Shown here: piece after piece, positions 37,801 through 46,455 of the stretch | Layout: each line of letters starts with the position of its first letter | Position numbering within the stretch: the first letter of the stretch is position 1 | Origin: Hyphomonas sediminis | GTDB taxonomy: Bacteria; Pseudomonadota; Alphaproteobacteria; Caulobacterales; Hyphomonadaceae | Assembly (NCBI RefSeq): GCF_019679475.1 | Contig: NZ_JAIEZP010000001.1 | Coordinates: 2,480,001-2,544,000 of the forward strand | DNA: 64,000 bases | Direction of reading: 5' to 3' | Notes under the pieces: generated by a model | The model's database searches: none | What the model was told of the DNA's origin: nothing | What the model saw: only the letters and a program-made list of their open reading frames with translations | Translations under genes and position numbers: made by a program

Positions 37801-38400
37801 ATTCATCGCTTCCCGCGCAAGCAGCGCTATATCTTCCGGCGTATTCTCGAACCCATGAAGTATGGCGCTCTCTTTTGCGGTTTGCCACAACGCCCGCGCA
37901 TCGCGCTCTTCCATCTCGGCAAAGCCAGGCACGACGCCGGCTTCAAGAGGAAACCGGCGCAGAATGCGGGCGCAGAATGCGTGGATGGTCTCAATTCTGA
38001 GGCCACCGGGCGTCTCCAGCGCGCGCGCAAACAATCTCCGGGCGTCTCGAAGATCGTCCCGAGTATAGCTATCAGGCTCCCGCCCTTCGAGCTTTGCCAG
38101 TGCCTCCCTCAAGCTATCGTCTTCTTTGACGGCCCAATCGCCCAGCGTCTTGAACAAGCGCGTAAGCATTTCGTTCGCCGCGGCCCGCGTATACGTTATG
38201 CAGAGGATTGAGTCTGGCTCCGCCCCCGGACGGCCATCCGGCCTCCGAAGCAGCAGACGCGCAACCCGATCAATCAGAACCTTGGTTTTTCCAGACCCGG
38301 CATTGGCAGTTGCGTATGCCGAAACGTTTGGATTTGCCGCATCCGCCTGCGCGGCGATGGCTGCGCGGAAGGCTTGTTCATGCGCCGGGGCGTCACTCAT
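34891..38400 (-). CDS. addA: Double-strand break repair helicase AddA
   Basis: Helicase-nuclease subunit of AddAB, which processes broken DNA ends for RecA loading. The 1,169 residues carry UvrD-type motifs: Walker A YATANAGSGKTKVLIDRVA, Walker B ILLDEAQDTSPDQWDLIRAL, IFIVGDEKQSIYSFQGA, RVMTVHGAKGLQAPVVILPD and YVALTRAQDRLIIAG. The C-terminal RecB-like nuclease domain has VLVIDFKTDQ. The start at 38400 lies within the addB end (8-base overlap) and has GGTGGGG at proper spacing; longer starts at 38409 and 38472 are open. Confidence 0.96.
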   Translation of the reverse strand: MSDAPAHEQAFRAAIAAQADAANPNVSAYATANAGSGKTKVLIDRVARLLLRRPDGRPGAEPDSILCITYTRAAANEMLTRLFKTLGDWAVKEDDSLREALAKLEGREPDSYTRDDLRDARRLFARALETPGGLRIETIHAFCARILRRFPLEAGVVPGFAEMEERDARALWQTAKESAILHGFENTPEDIALLAREAMNEGASSALDALRSSSAAVMRFAERFAFQIDAMLDALRVDLAAPAESPDQLLETAMGAQLPRDVIREARDALRQGTATDQGRADVLTKVLAAETPEAAWSAYSSFFLTSAGEFRKQNPYTKTPGQLCPALKEYFEIKDADGRETRRIRALVETLKRASAFARTAALLRVGLPALEAYRDEKQRRGALDFDDLIQKTRALLEADGMSSWVLYKLDGSISHILLDEAQDTSPDQWDLIRALTNEFGVGEGRDYSQDPRTIFIVGDEKQSIYSFQGAEPQRLLTETRRLEERMPGSAGVEMLMSFRSGPEVLKFVDSVWNLAPPIEVASGDTPPLTADNTLHTARRWDQPGMVEMWPVDPKGADEDADAWERPVDVVRSTSPKARLANSIAEGIRRMIDTGEAVWEGKNARPMRPEDVLILVSKRQGGLFDSLISALKEKGLPVAGADRLILTDFIGVQDCLNLMRFANLDLRDLTVAEILRGPFCGLVDDDRYLFPLGSNRRREESLWSRVQQGNDPDVQRAARFLQGLLDRAHLPPYEFLSHVLDRVGECGSTGWEMLNARLGTPARDPIEALLSRSISQDSAAPSSIQAFVAAIESESVEIKRDLADAGREVRVMTVHGAKGLQAPVVILPDTTFKPKTGAPSVLESANAVVWSPRKDTDADVSAKARALSEAKAREEHRRLLYVALTRAQDRLIIAGHWQGPVGEGKTGYDKDSWYALCDSAMAALEHVELDGIRRFGNVLTAKSAGILDSGSAGAALPGWALTTAPVDPAGRKLSAPTSLLGPKTRVVAPFDAAREARLKRGRAIHALLQYLPELPAERREAAAETYLNKDAELTEAQRAEMKAAALGVMRDEALQELFLPGGRAEAAIIGKSDLLPPGTVINGRVDRLVVTSERVLVIDFKTDQPAPDDPKNVAETYIAQMAAYWAVLRTAFPDREVIATLCWTDGPRLMRLPERQLLDVLTSARGMV

Positions 38401-41400
38401 CTCCGCCATCCCCACCTGATGCGTCCCGATTCCATTCCGCCCGGCGCGCAAGCAGGTTGTAGCCATAGTCATACTTCACGAACTGCACGCGCGGTGCAGA
38501 CGCAAACACAGCGTCCGGAGATCGATACGCCGCGACCAGCCTCGCATAGCCGTCCCGGGCTGCCGCAATCATCTCCTCGAGCGAAAGCGGACTGTTCTTT
38601 CCTTCTCCGACCCGTCGCGCATCAGGCTTCCCGCGGACAGCAACGTATTCGAGCGCTTCAACCGGCGCAGGCGCAACATTCTCAAATCCACCATTCATTG
38701 CGATTACCGCCTGAAGCGGCATTTGCTGGTCAAACCCCGCTGCGATTGATTTATCCGTAGGCGGCATTCCAGTTTTGAAGTCGACGATCACAAGACCGCC
38801 GGTCGCCGTCCGCTCAATCCTGTCCGCAGTTGCCGATAGCGTGAAGGCCGTTCCTGCAATCTCCGTTGCGTACTGTCCTCGCACCTCACGCGCCACCTTG
38901 CCGGTGATGTCGCGCCCCCTGCGCCATTCGAGATACCAGGCGACCACATCCTCCCAAATTGCGAGGCGCCCCGCCCACGAAGCTTCAGGCTCGCCCGTCC
39001 TCTTCAGCTCTTCGCGCAACAGAGCGAGAAGCGTCTCTGAATTCTTCGCAACACCCTCCGCCTCAAACGCATCCAATGCCGCGTGAATCGCTGTCCCGCG
39101 CAAATTCGCCGCGAGCGGCGCTCCGAGAACATCAACCTCTTTGAGCCCCAGAACAGACTCCGCCCAAAGAGAATATGGATCTCGCTGAAGCCGGTCTACG
39201 CGCGTCACTGAAAGCCTGCGCGGCCAGTCTTCCGGGGCCCTCTTCTTTGGTCGCGGCTCAGCAGAAAAGCCGGGCGGCAGTCTTCCGATCCCGCGCGCCT
39301 GAATAGCAGAAACCCAATCTGGAAGGTCGCCGGCCTCCCCCTTCAAAAGCTCGCCTGTGCGTTCACCGAAGGCGCCTTCGGCCAGCGTTCTCAAGCGCCA
39401 CACCCAACGGGACGCAACCGCCGGGCTATCATCGCGCCGCGCGGCATAAAGCATGACGACATGCGGCGCGGCCGCGAGTTGAGCAAAGTCGTGCGCCGAC
39501 AATCCCATTCGTTCTTCAGGGTCATTCAGGCCGAGTGGCGCCCGGAACCTTCGCGGAAGGAACGCATCGGCAGGTGGCTTTTCCGGCCACACATCCTCGT
39601 TCAGGCCGGCAAGAATTACTGTGTCTGCCGATTGCAAGCGCGCTTCGAGCGGCCCCCAGATAGACAGCCTTGGGTGTTCAGGTTCGCTTGTCTGCACCGG
39701 CAACTTGGAGGCTTCAGCATCCACAAGATCCGCGAATGCCTGAGGGGTCATCTCTCCGAGATAAGGCCCAAGCTCCGCCAACCGCTGAAGAAGATTGGAT
39801 GCCCCGGCTCCGTCTTCCCCCGCCCAAGGCATCGGTGTCTCGCTGATTGCCCCAGCAAGATCAGCGATACTCTTAGCAGCTGCATCTGCCGTAACGAATT
39901 TCGCAACCGTGAAATCAGCCTGCGAAATCTCGAACGCCTCAATGAGTTGGCGAACAGATTGGATAGCCTGATCCTGTTCCGCGCGCGTAAAGGCCGAACG
40001 GGGCTCCAACTGATCGCGCATATCGATACTGGCCGCCAATTCATCCAGATTGCCCCAGCGGCGCGGCCCACGAAGGAAATAGAGGTCGAGTATCCGCGCA
40101 TCCATCCGGCGGCGGACGAACGGGTGCTTCAGGATGGACGCCAGCACGGCCGGTTCGCCGGGGTCTGCTGCCCACCTTGCGCAAAGACCGATCAGGCTCC
40201 CGGCCGCAGTCCGACCAAGGGGCACAGGCGCGGAGGGCGGGACATTGACACCCCACCGGCCAAGCAGCGCGGAAACGCGGCGCGCGAGACCTGCATCAGG
40301 CGTAACCAGCGCCGCCGTCTTGCCAGGCTCATCCAGCGTCCCTCTCATCAGCAAAGCCGCCGCTTCTGCCTCGGCGGCCTCGTTTGGCAGCTCGGTTACA
40401 CTGAGCCCTTTTAGGCCTGCCCGCACGAACTCCTGAATGGGCTGCCCGCTTTCCTCAGACAGCCCTTCAAGAGTGGCCCGCCAGTCCGCAGTGTCTTCAG
40501 CCGGCGCAAGTGCCTCGTGGATCAATCGCACTCTCGCTCGCGCGGCTGCATCGTCGACTACACCAGGCCAGGACGCGACATCCTGCACCGGCCAATCAAG
40601 CGCATTGAGAGTCCGAATAAGAGTGTTCTGCGGATGGCCAGGCGCTTTCAGAACAGCAGCCCACTGCTTTTCTGAGAGCCCGGTATCAAGCCCGGGCAGC
40701 ACAATGAGCCCCTGAGGCATATTTAGAACAGCCCGCATGAGGATACGGCCCGGCGGCGTCGCACCGGTTGATCCGGCAATTATCACCGGCCCTTTGGGCG
40801 GCACGTCCCGCCAGTGTTCCGCCAGCGACCGCGCGGCTCTCAACCGCTCCTTATACGGATCTGAAGCGCCAAGTTCATCCAGTCGCTGCGGCCAGTATTG
40901 GGTAATGATTTTCAGGAACTCAGCGGAGCGCGACCAGTGCGCCGCCAAGTCCGCCTGCAGCCCCAGAGCGTCCAGCTTGCTCCAGTCGACCGCTTCGCTC
41001 ATGGCAGCTTGCTCGAGCAGACGGCTTAGCTCTCGCGCGGACGCCAAAGCGCTCGCGGGAGGCAGATCTACGCCCATTGCGCGCTGATAGAACTGCCGGA
41101 CAAGGCTCGTGATCTCCCCCAGTTGTCGCGCAGAGGATAGAGGCGGCGCAATGCCGGACAATGCCTGCTCAGCTATTGGTGGCGGTTCGCCGCTATCCAG
41201 ATCGCCTAGCGCCCGGATGTCTGGTGGCAAAATCGTTTGCTCTCCGGCCGCATCGTAAAGCGCCAAAGAGAGCGCTCGCGCCGATCGGCGATTGGGAACA
41301 TAGATGATTGCGTCCGCGAGCGCATCGGGCCTTCCAGCCAGGCCCGTTTCAAGGGCAAGCGCACGCGCCAGTTCCCTCACAAAGGCCGTTCCCGGCGCAA

Positions 41401-41449
41401 TCGTTCGGATGCGCGGGGCATCCGGCCCGAATAGCGCCTCAGCCGCCAT
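38393..41449 (-). CDS. addB: Double-strand break repair protein AddB
   Basis: Partner of AddA, 1,018 residues. The N-terminal half is an inactive helicase-like fold (VIIAGSTGATPPGRILMRAVL, degenerate Walker). A second UvrD-like region includes DTVILAGLNEDVWPEKPPADAFLP, and the C-terminal RecB-family nuclease ends with LRGTAIHAALDAFE and LVIVDFKTGMPPTDKS. I see essentially one Cys in the protein (GLCARW), so the Fe-S cluster that staples the Bacillus AddB nuclease domain is absent. ATG 41449 overlaps the murU stop by 11 bases. Confidence 0.94.
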   Translation of the reverse strand: MAAEALFGPDAPRIRTIAPGTAFVRELARALALETGLAGRPDALADAIIYVPNRRSARALSLALYDAAGEQTILPPDIRALGDLDSGEPPPIAEQALSGIAPPLSSARQLGEITSLVRQFYQRAMGVDLPPASALASARELSRLLEQAAMSEAVDWSKLDALGLQADLAAHWSRSAEFLKIITQYWPQRLDELGASDPYKERLRAARSLAEHWRDVPPKGPVIIAGSTGATPPGRILMRAVLNMPQGLIVLPGLDTGLSEKQWAAVLKAPGHPQNTLIRTLNALDWPVQDVASWPGVVDDAAARARVRLIHEALAPAEDTADWRATLEGLSEESGQPIQEFVRAGLKGLSVTELPNEAAEAEAAALLMRGTLDEPGKTAALVTPDAGLARRVSALLGRWGVNVPPSAPVPLGRTAAGSLIGLCARWAADPGEPAVLASILKHPFVRRRMDARILDLYFLRGPRRWGNLDELAASIDMRDQLEPRSAFTRAEQDQAIQSVRQLIEAFEISQADFTVAKFVTADAAAKSIADLAGAISETPMPWAGEDGAGASNLLQRLAELGPYLGEMTPQAFADLVDAEASKLPVQTSEPEHPRLSIWGPLEARLQSADTVILAGLNEDVWPEKPPADAFLPRRFRAPLGLNDPEERMGLSAHDFAQLAAAPHVVMLYAARRDDSPAVASRWVWRLRTLAEGAFGERTGELLKGEAGDLPDWVSAIQARGIGRLPPGFSAEPRPKKRAPEDWPRRLSVTRVDRLQRDPYSLWAESVLGLKEVDVLGAPLAANLRGTAIHAALDAFEAEGVAKNSETLLALLREELKRTGEPEASWAGRLAIWEDVVAWYLEWRRGRDITGKVAREVRGQYATEIAGTAFTLSATADRIERTATGGLVIVDFKTGMPPTDKSIAAGFDQQMPLQAVIAMNGGFENVAPAPVEALEYVAVRGKPDARRVGEGKNSPLSLEEMIAAARDGYARLVAAYRSPDAVFASAPRVQFVKYDYGYNLLARRAEWNRDASGGDGGDE

Positions 41450-42164
41450 GACACAGCACCCACATTTCCGCATCTTTCAGCGCCTGCGGATCGCCAACAT
41501 GAAGCCAGAAAGCGTCCAGCGCCAATCCCTTGATGCGCCCTTGCGGGATAAGTTTGTCCCAGATTTTCACGGCCGAGAAGCGCTCAACGGCCATTCCATC
41601 ATACACCTGAGGCTTCATGATGCGGACGCCGGCATACGCCCATGGCGCGGTGTCCGCGTCGCCTCGCCGGCGCAACTGTCCGTCCGTCGCCATGAAGAAG
41701 TCTCCGGGACCATCAAATCCCAAAGCTTTCCCGGTATCGGCCACCAGCAAACGTTCATCCTCCGCTGCCGGATCGAAAGCCGCCGCCAGCGCCACCAGTG
41801 GCGCCGCGTCTTCCGGGAACCAGAATGCATCCGTATTCAGCACAAAGATCGGATCATCCCCCAAAAGGCCGCGCGCCTTTGCCAGCCCGCCACCCGTTTC
41901 AAGCACTTCCCCCCGCTCATCGGAGACAACGACCTCAAATCCCTCCAGCGCCTCCAGATATGTTTCAATCTGATCCGCGAGATAATGAACATTGACAACC
42001 AGCCGTTTTACGCCCGCCGTCCGCAACGGACCGATCACACGATCAATGAGTTTACGCCCGCGCACTTCAATGAGTGGCTTTGGACAAGCGTTCGTAAGCG
42101 GCCGCATACGTGTTCCCAAACCAGCGGCAAGCACCATTGCGGTATGCGGAATTGGAACGCTCAT
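41439..42164 (-). CDS. murU: N-acetylmuramate alpha-1-phosphate uridylyltransferase MurU
   Basis: Nucleotidyltransferase that makes UDP-MurNAc from MurNAc-1-phosphate in peptidoglycan recycling. The 241 residues begin AMVLAAGLGTRMRPLTNACPKPLIEVRGRKLI (glycine-rich nucleotide loop, cut here to its key GLGTRMRP), and include ETGGGLAKA, FVLNTDAFW (metal-binding Asp) and a C-terminal FWLHVGDP segment. It follows amgK by an ATGA overlap, which supports the specific MurU call over a generic sugar nucleotidyltransferase. Confidence 0.9.
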   Translation of the reverse strand: MSVPIPHTAMVLAAGLGTRMRPLTNACPKPLIEVRGRKLIDRVIGPLRTAGVKRLVVNVHYLADQIETYLEALEGFEVVVSDERGEVLETGGGLAKARGLLGDDPIFVLNTDAFWFPEDAAPLVALAAAFDPAAEDERLLVADTGKALGFDGPGDFFMATDGQLRRRGDADTAPWAYAGVRIMKPQVYDGMAVERFSAVKIWDKLIPQGRIKGLALDAFWLHVGDPQALKDAEMWVLCHGG

Positions 42165-43261
42165 GCCTTTGCCTCAAACACGAAGGGAGTTTGTTCTGCC
42201 ACGAAGGCGCGCATGCCAGCGAGAGACGGATGCTGAAGGTTCCCGGCAAGGATGGACAGTTGTCGGGGCTGGAACTGGCCATAGCGCGGCTTTCCGTCCC
42301 TGTGCTGAAGACGTGAGAATACGCCGGCAATGCGCAGCGCATTCAGCGCGCCAATAACCGCAAGGCGCTCATCGAATGCCGTGCGCGACTGTCCCGTCCT
42401 GTCTAGGAATGTCTTGATTGCGGCTTCAGATGCTTCGGTGCTCACAAAGCGCCGCGCATCCTGCGTGAGCATTGCCATATCCCATGCGTCCCACCCGCGC
42501 ACAGCGTCCTGAAAATCAAGCAACCCCACTTTTCCGCCGGGCAACCAAAGCAGGTTTTCAGCGTGATAGTCCCGCAGCGTCAATGTTCGTGGAAAAGAAA
42601 GCGCCTTCCCGATAAGCGCGTCCCGCTCTTCTTCCCAGCGCGCCCGTCCGGCGCCGTTCAACGCTGGCGCGCCTCGTTCAGCAGGCAGCCAGTCCGCATA
42701 GAGATCAGCATTTGCGCCAAGCGCCACCGCATCAAAATCCAGGAGCGGCCAGACGGCCTGCCCCTGCACGAGCACGCCCGGCACTGGCGCTTTATGCAGT
42801 TCGGCAAGCGTCTCTGCCGCGGCGCGATAAAGAACACGCTCATCGGCCTCGCCGCGCTCAATCACACGGGCAAATTCGAGCCCTTCGCCAAAATCTTCGA
42901 TCAGCGCAAAGCCGTGGGCGGCATCAAAGGCGTAAACTTCCGGAGCGTGCAGCCCTAGTCCGCGCAAATGTTGCGAGATGAGGGCAAATGCCTCGACGCG
43001 CGAAGCAGCCAGTCGCGTCATCGCATTCCAGCCCATGCGCGCCCGCGTTTGCGGGTCTGCCTCTGGCGGGCAAGGGTCGCTTTCGACGCGCGGCGCATCC
43101 ATGAGCAGCGCTTTGGCGCCATCTTCCCGGGTCAGCCGGAAATACCGGCGCGTGGATGCGTCCTGATTGAGCGGATTTAGGTGGGCGCGGTCCCATCCAT
43201 CGCCAATGCTGGCGAGGAAACGACCGATCTCTTGCGCGCGCGAGTCAGAGGCTGAGTCCAT
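42161..43261 (-). CDS. amgK: Anomeric MurNAc/GlcNAc kinase AmgK (aminoglycoside phosphotransferase fold)
   Basis: Phosphorylates MurNAc (and GlcNAc) at C1 in the anhydro-muropeptide bypass recycling route, feeding MurU. The 366-residue protein carries the kinase-like fold: ASTRRYFRL loop, ALIEDFGEGL hinge, catalytic LRDYHAENLLWL and metal-binding LLDFQDAVRG. Contact with tsaE upstream (17-base overlap) and murU downstream (ATGA) matches the order known from Caulobacter and Pseudomonas relatives. Confidence 0.9.
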   Translation of the reverse strand: MDSASDSRAQEIGRFLASIGDGWDRAHLNPLNQDASTRRYFRLTREDGAKALLMDAPRVESDPCPPEADPQTRARMGWNAMTRLAASRVEAFALISQHLRGLGLHAPEVYAFDAAHGFALIEDFGEGLEFARVIERGEADERVLYRAAAETLAELHKAPVPGVLVQGQAVWPLLDFDAVALGANADLYADWLPAERGAPALNGAGRARWEEERDALIGKALSFPRTLTLRDYHAENLLWLPGGKVGLLDFQDAVRGWDAWDMAMLTQDARRFVSTEASEAAIKTFLDRTGQSRTAFDERLAVIGALNALRIAGVFSRLQHRDGKPRYGQFQPRQLSILAGNLQHPSLAGMRAFVAEQTPFVFEAKA

Positions 43262-43700
43262 GTAGCCGTTCCTGCCAGCCTTCGCCCTTCGGTTCCAGCC
43301 TTAGCCGGCGGTGATCTCCGGTTATTTCAAGGAATACATCCAGCCGCGTTGCCGGCAGGTGGCGTCCCGCGCGATCCGGCCACTCAACCAACGCCACTCC
43401 ATCGATCGTCTCATCCCAACCGAGCTCAACAACGCCCTCCGGGTCGTCCAGACGATAGAGATCATAGTGCCAGACAGGGAAGTCCGGCCCCTCATAGACC
43501 TGTACAAGCGTATAAGTTGGGCTTGTGACTTCATCGCCGCTTCCCAGTATGGCCTGCACCAGCCCTCGCGACAGCGTGGTTTTCCCTGCTCCGAGATCAC
43601 CGTGCAGCGCCACGAAGTCGCCTGCCCGCAGCAATCCCGCCAACGCCTGCCCCATGCGGAGCGTATCTGCCTCAGCGGCAAGTTCAAAAGTCTGGCCCAT
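43245..43700 (-). CDS. tsaE: tRNA t6A threonylcarbamoylation ATPase TsaE
   Basis: ATPase needed with TsaB, TsaC and TsaD for t6A37 formation in ANN-decoding tRNAs. The 151-residue product has Walker A GDLGAGKTTLSRGL, SPTYTLVQVYEG and HYDLYRLDDPEGVVELGWDE. ATG 43700 follows AGGAAGGGG closely; the open frame to 43835 has no supporting ribosome site. It leads the tsaE-amgK-murU-addB-addA cluster. Confidence 0.95.
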   Translation of the reverse strand: MGQTFELAAEADTLRMGQALAGLLRAGDFVALHGDLGAGKTTLSRGLVQAILGSGDEVTSPTYTLVQVYEGPDFPVWHYDLYRLDDPEGVVELGWDETIDGVALVEWPDRAGRHLPATRLDVFLEITGDHRRLRLEPKGEGWQERLHGLSL

Positions 43701-43857
43701 ACCCCTTCCTAGCCTTGCTCTGCCCTTGCGCAAGCCAGCTTTAATCGCAGTATAACATGGAGTGATCCAGCTTGCGGCGCTTGCGGGGAACGCTACAACA
43801 GCATAGAACCTTTCAAAAGATGACGCTTGCGTCACGAAATTGACTTCAGGGGGCGTC

Positions 43858-45102
43858 GTGGACCTTTCGGGCGCAGAAAAGATCGTTATTGCGGGCGCCG
43901 GTCAGGCCGCCGCACAAGCTGCGCAGTCGCTTCGTCAGGGCGGATACGCGGGCGAACTCATCATTGTCGGCGAAGAGCCTGCCCTGCCTTACCAGCGCCC
44001 GCCGCTCTCCAAAGCCTACATGAAAGGCGAAATGGATGAGGAGCGCCTCTATTTCAAACCCGCCGCCTGGTATCAGGACAACAAGATCGAAGTCCTTCTC
44101 GGCACCACTGCCACAAGAATTGATCGGGCCGCCCGGCAACTTCACCTGCAACACGGTGCCGTTCTGGACTATGATGCGCTGATCCTTGCGACTGGTTCCC
44201 GCCCCCGCGCGCTACCCTGCAAAGGCGCTGACCTGGCGAACGTTCATGACCTGCGCACCCTGGCCGATGTCGAGCGCATCCGGCCGCAGATGGTTTCTGG
44301 CCGCCGCATTGTCATCATCGGCGCTGGCTATATCGGGCTGGAAGCTGCTGCTGTCGCGCGTACGATGGGCCTCGACGTTACGGTGCTTGAGATGGCGCCC
44401 CGCGTCCTTGCGCGCGTAACTAGCCCGGTGATGAGCGAGTTCTTCACGACCGAGCATACAGCCAAAGGCGTCAAGATCCTCACGAATACGGCGCTCTCCC
44501 ACCTTGAAGGCCAGGACGGCGCCGTCAGCGCAGCAGTTCTGGCCGATGGTAGCAGCCTGCCCGCGGATCTCATTCTGGCGGGTATCGGCATTCTCCCGAA
44601 CGAAGAACTCGCCAAGGACGCCGGCATCGCCTGTTCCAATGGCATCCTGACGGACCGCGACGGCCGCACCTCGGATCCACATGTGTTCGCCGCGGGCGAT
44701 TGCGCCAGCCGGCCACTGGTCCATTACGGTCGCGCAGGCCGCCTTGAGAGCGTTCACAACGCCATTGAGCAAGGCAAGCTCGTCGCCGCCGCAATCCTCG
44801 GCGCGCCTCGTCCGGCAGAAGATTGCCCTTGGTTCTGGTCGGACCAGTATGATCTGAAGCTCCAGATCGCCGGCCTCAGCACCGGATACGACACAATCGC
44901 CCTGCGCGGAGATCCCGGCGAGCGTAAGTTTGCTGCCTTCTACCTGCGCAACGGTACCCTGATCGCCGTCGACGCTGTGAATAGCCCACCAGAGTTCCTG
45001 GCGTCGAAGAAGATGATCATGACAGGCGCGAGGATCGCACCTGAAATGCTCAGCGATACTTCAATTTCAATGAAAGAGATCGCCGCAAAAGCCGCGGCCT
45101 GA
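43858..45102 (+). CDS. FAD-dependent NAD(P)H-ferredoxin reductase
   Basis: The 414-residue flavoprotein is of the putidaredoxin/rubredoxin reductase type and delivers electrons from NAD(P)H to the ferredoxin encoded just downstream. FAD fold [16 protein letters not shown], the family [11 protein letters not shown] segment, NAD fold [17 protein letters not shown], and VFAAGDCAS near residue 280 are present, with the C-terminal reductase domain thereafter. GTG 43858 has GGGGG at good spacing, unlike the TTG at 43840. A 17-base gap leads to the ferredoxin gene. Confidence 0.92.
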   Translation: MDLSGAEKIVIAGAGQAAAQAAQSLRQGGYAGELIIVGEEPALPYQRPPLSKAYMKGEMDEERLYFKPAAWYQDNKIEVLLGTTATRIDRAARQLHLQHGAVLDYDALILATGSRPRALPCKGADLANVHDLRTLADVERIRPQMVSGRRIVIIGAGYIGLEAAAVARTMGLDVTVLEMAPRVLARVTSPVMSEFFTTEHTAKGVKILTNTALSHLEGQDGAVSAAVLADGSSLPADLILAGIGILPNEELAKDAGIACSNGILTDRDGRTSDPHVFAAGDCASRPLVHYGRAGRLESVHNAIEQGKLVAAAILGAPRPAEDCPWFWSDQYDLKLQIAGLSTGYDTIALRGDPGERKFAAFYLRNGTLIAVDAVNSPPEFLASKKMIMTGARIAPEMLSDTSISMKEIAAKAAA

Positions 45103-45119
45103 AGGAGACGGAAACACAC

Positions 45120-45440
45120 ATGGCAAAGATCACCTATGTTTCGCATGACGGCACCGAACGCACGGTAGAAGCGAAGAACGGCGAATCTGTAATGGAAGCA
45201 GCGATCAAGAATTCCATTCCCGGGATTGATGCCGATTGCGGCGGCGCCTGCGCCTGCGCGACCTGCCATGTCTATGTCGACGATGCCTTCATGGACAAAG
45301 TCGGCACACAGGAAGAAATGGAAAAGTCGATGCTCGACTTTGCAGAGAACGTGAAAGCGAACTCCCGCCTCTCCTGCCAGATCAAGATCAGCGATGCGCT
45401 CGACGGTCTGCGCGTCACCACGCCAGAAAGCCAGCACTAA
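45120..45440 (+). CDS. [2Fe-2S] ferredoxin (adrenodoxin/putidaredoxin type)
   Basis: Small electron carrier of 106 residues. The cluster ligands appear as [14 protein letters not shown] (Cys-x5-Cys-x2-Cys) and the fourth Cys in [12 protein letters not shown], as in adrenodoxin-type ferredoxins. It is probably the partner of the preceding reductase. Typical clients are P450s or Fe-S/haem biogenesis, and no client gene is in the window. It ends at a strong terminator. Confidence 0.95.
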   Translation: MAKITYVSHDGTERTVEAKNGESVMEAAIKNSIPGIDADCGGACACATCHVYVDDAFMDKVGTQEEMEKSMLDFAENVKANSRLSCQIKISDALDGLRVTTPESQH

Positions 45441-45465
45441 TTCCTGATGCCTTTGCGGGCTGCCC

Positions 45466-45490
45466 ACGCCCCGGCCACAAGCCGGGGCGT
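45466..45490 (+). terminator. Intrinsic terminator after the ferredoxin gene
   Basis: ACGCCCCGGC (45466-45475), loop CACAA, GCCGGGGCGT (45481-45490), then TTTCATTTT. This is a ten-pair GC-rich stem with T-rich tail. Confidence 0.9.
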
Positions 45491-45592
45491 TTTCATTTTG
45501 ACGCCACGTGACCGCTTGGTTCTCTTTCGGAACTGGATAGCATCCAGCCAAGGTCCGCCCCACACCCTCTACCGTCCTCCCGGAGTCTCGCC

Positions 45593-46378
45593 ATGAACTA
45601 CACAGACCTGATCGCTGCGCTTGAGAGCGCCGAAGGCGACGCCTGCAGCGTAGATGTGCCAGAGACCTGGATGCAGGGGCGCACGGCCTATGGTGGCCTG
45701 ACAGCCGCGCTCTGCCTTGAAACGGCGCGCCGGCTGGTGCCCGATCTTCCAGTGCGCTCAGCTCAGGTTGCCTTTGTTGGGCCGGTCAATGGCACCGTTA
45801 CCTGCAGGCCCGAAATCCTCCGGCGCGGCAAGAACACAGTTTTCGTGTCGGTACGCATGACAGGCGCAGACGGCGTCCTGGCTGAATGCATCATGACGTT
45901 CGGCGCAGCCCGCCAATCCAGCTTGAGTTTCGCGCTTCTTCCTGCGCCGGAAGTGCCTGACATCAACAATGTGCCGCCCTACTTCAAGAACCATCAGGGG
46001 CCTGCCTTCGCGCAGAACTTCGACATGCTGATCGCTGGCGGCTCACCACCGCTCTCAGGCGCTGAAAAGGCCGATGTGTCGCTCTGGATGCGCCACAAGG
46101 ACCCCGCCACGCCGCTTGATGCGGTCTCCCTGCTGGCCCTTGCAGACGCCCCGCCTCCGGCTGCGATGTCCATGTTCACCCAGCCGGGCCGCATCAGCTC
46201 AATGACCTGGATGGCCGAGTTCCTGACAGAAGACATTCACACCGAAGACCGCTGGTTCCTCGCGCGCCACACGGCGCAAACTGCGTTCAACGGATATTCG
46301 AGCCAGGAAATGCTCCTGTGGAACTCCAAGCGCGAGCCGATCATGGTCGGCCGTCAAACCATCGCCCTGTTCGTCTGA
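45593..46378 (+). CDS. Acyl-CoA thioesterase-like protein (double hotdog, TesB-like)
   Basis: The 261-residue protein has two hotdog halves: the first (WMQGRTAYGGLTAALCLETA, RSAQVAFVGPVNG, RRGKNTVFVSVRMTG) carries the usual helix and strands; the second is around MSMFTQPGRISSMTWMAEFL, AQTAFNGYSSQEMLLWNSKREPIMVGRQTIALFV. It probably hydrolyses acyl-CoA esters, though the chain length is not predictable. CGGAG precedes ATG 45593. It is flanked by terminators on both sides and so is monocistronic. Confidence 0.85.
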   Translation: MNYTDLIAALESAEGDACSVDVPETWMQGRTAYGGLTAALCLETARRLVPDLPVRSAQVAFVGPVNGTVTCRPEILRRGKNTVFVSVRMTGADGVLAECIMTFGAARQSSLSFALLPAPEVPDINNVPPYFKNHQGPAFAQNFDMLIAGGSPPLSGAEKADVSLWMRHKDPATPLDAVSLLALADAPPPAAMSMFTQPGRISSMTWMAEFLTEDIHTEDRWFLARHTAQTAFNGYSSQEMLLWNSKREPIMVGRQTIALFV

Positions 46379-46398
46379 ATTCCAACGACGCACGGCCA

Positions 46399-46440
46399 AA
46401 AGAAAAGCCCCGGCTCACTCAAGAGCCGGGGCTTTTCTTT
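46399..46440. terminator. Bidirectional intrinsic terminator between thioesterase and atpC
   Basis: The arms AAAGAAAAGCCCCGGCTC (46399-46416) and their exact complement (46423-46440) flank a six-base loop. Perfect 18-pair stem with T-runs for both converging genes. Confidence 0.95.
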
Positions 46441-46455
46441 GAATATCCGTCCAGA

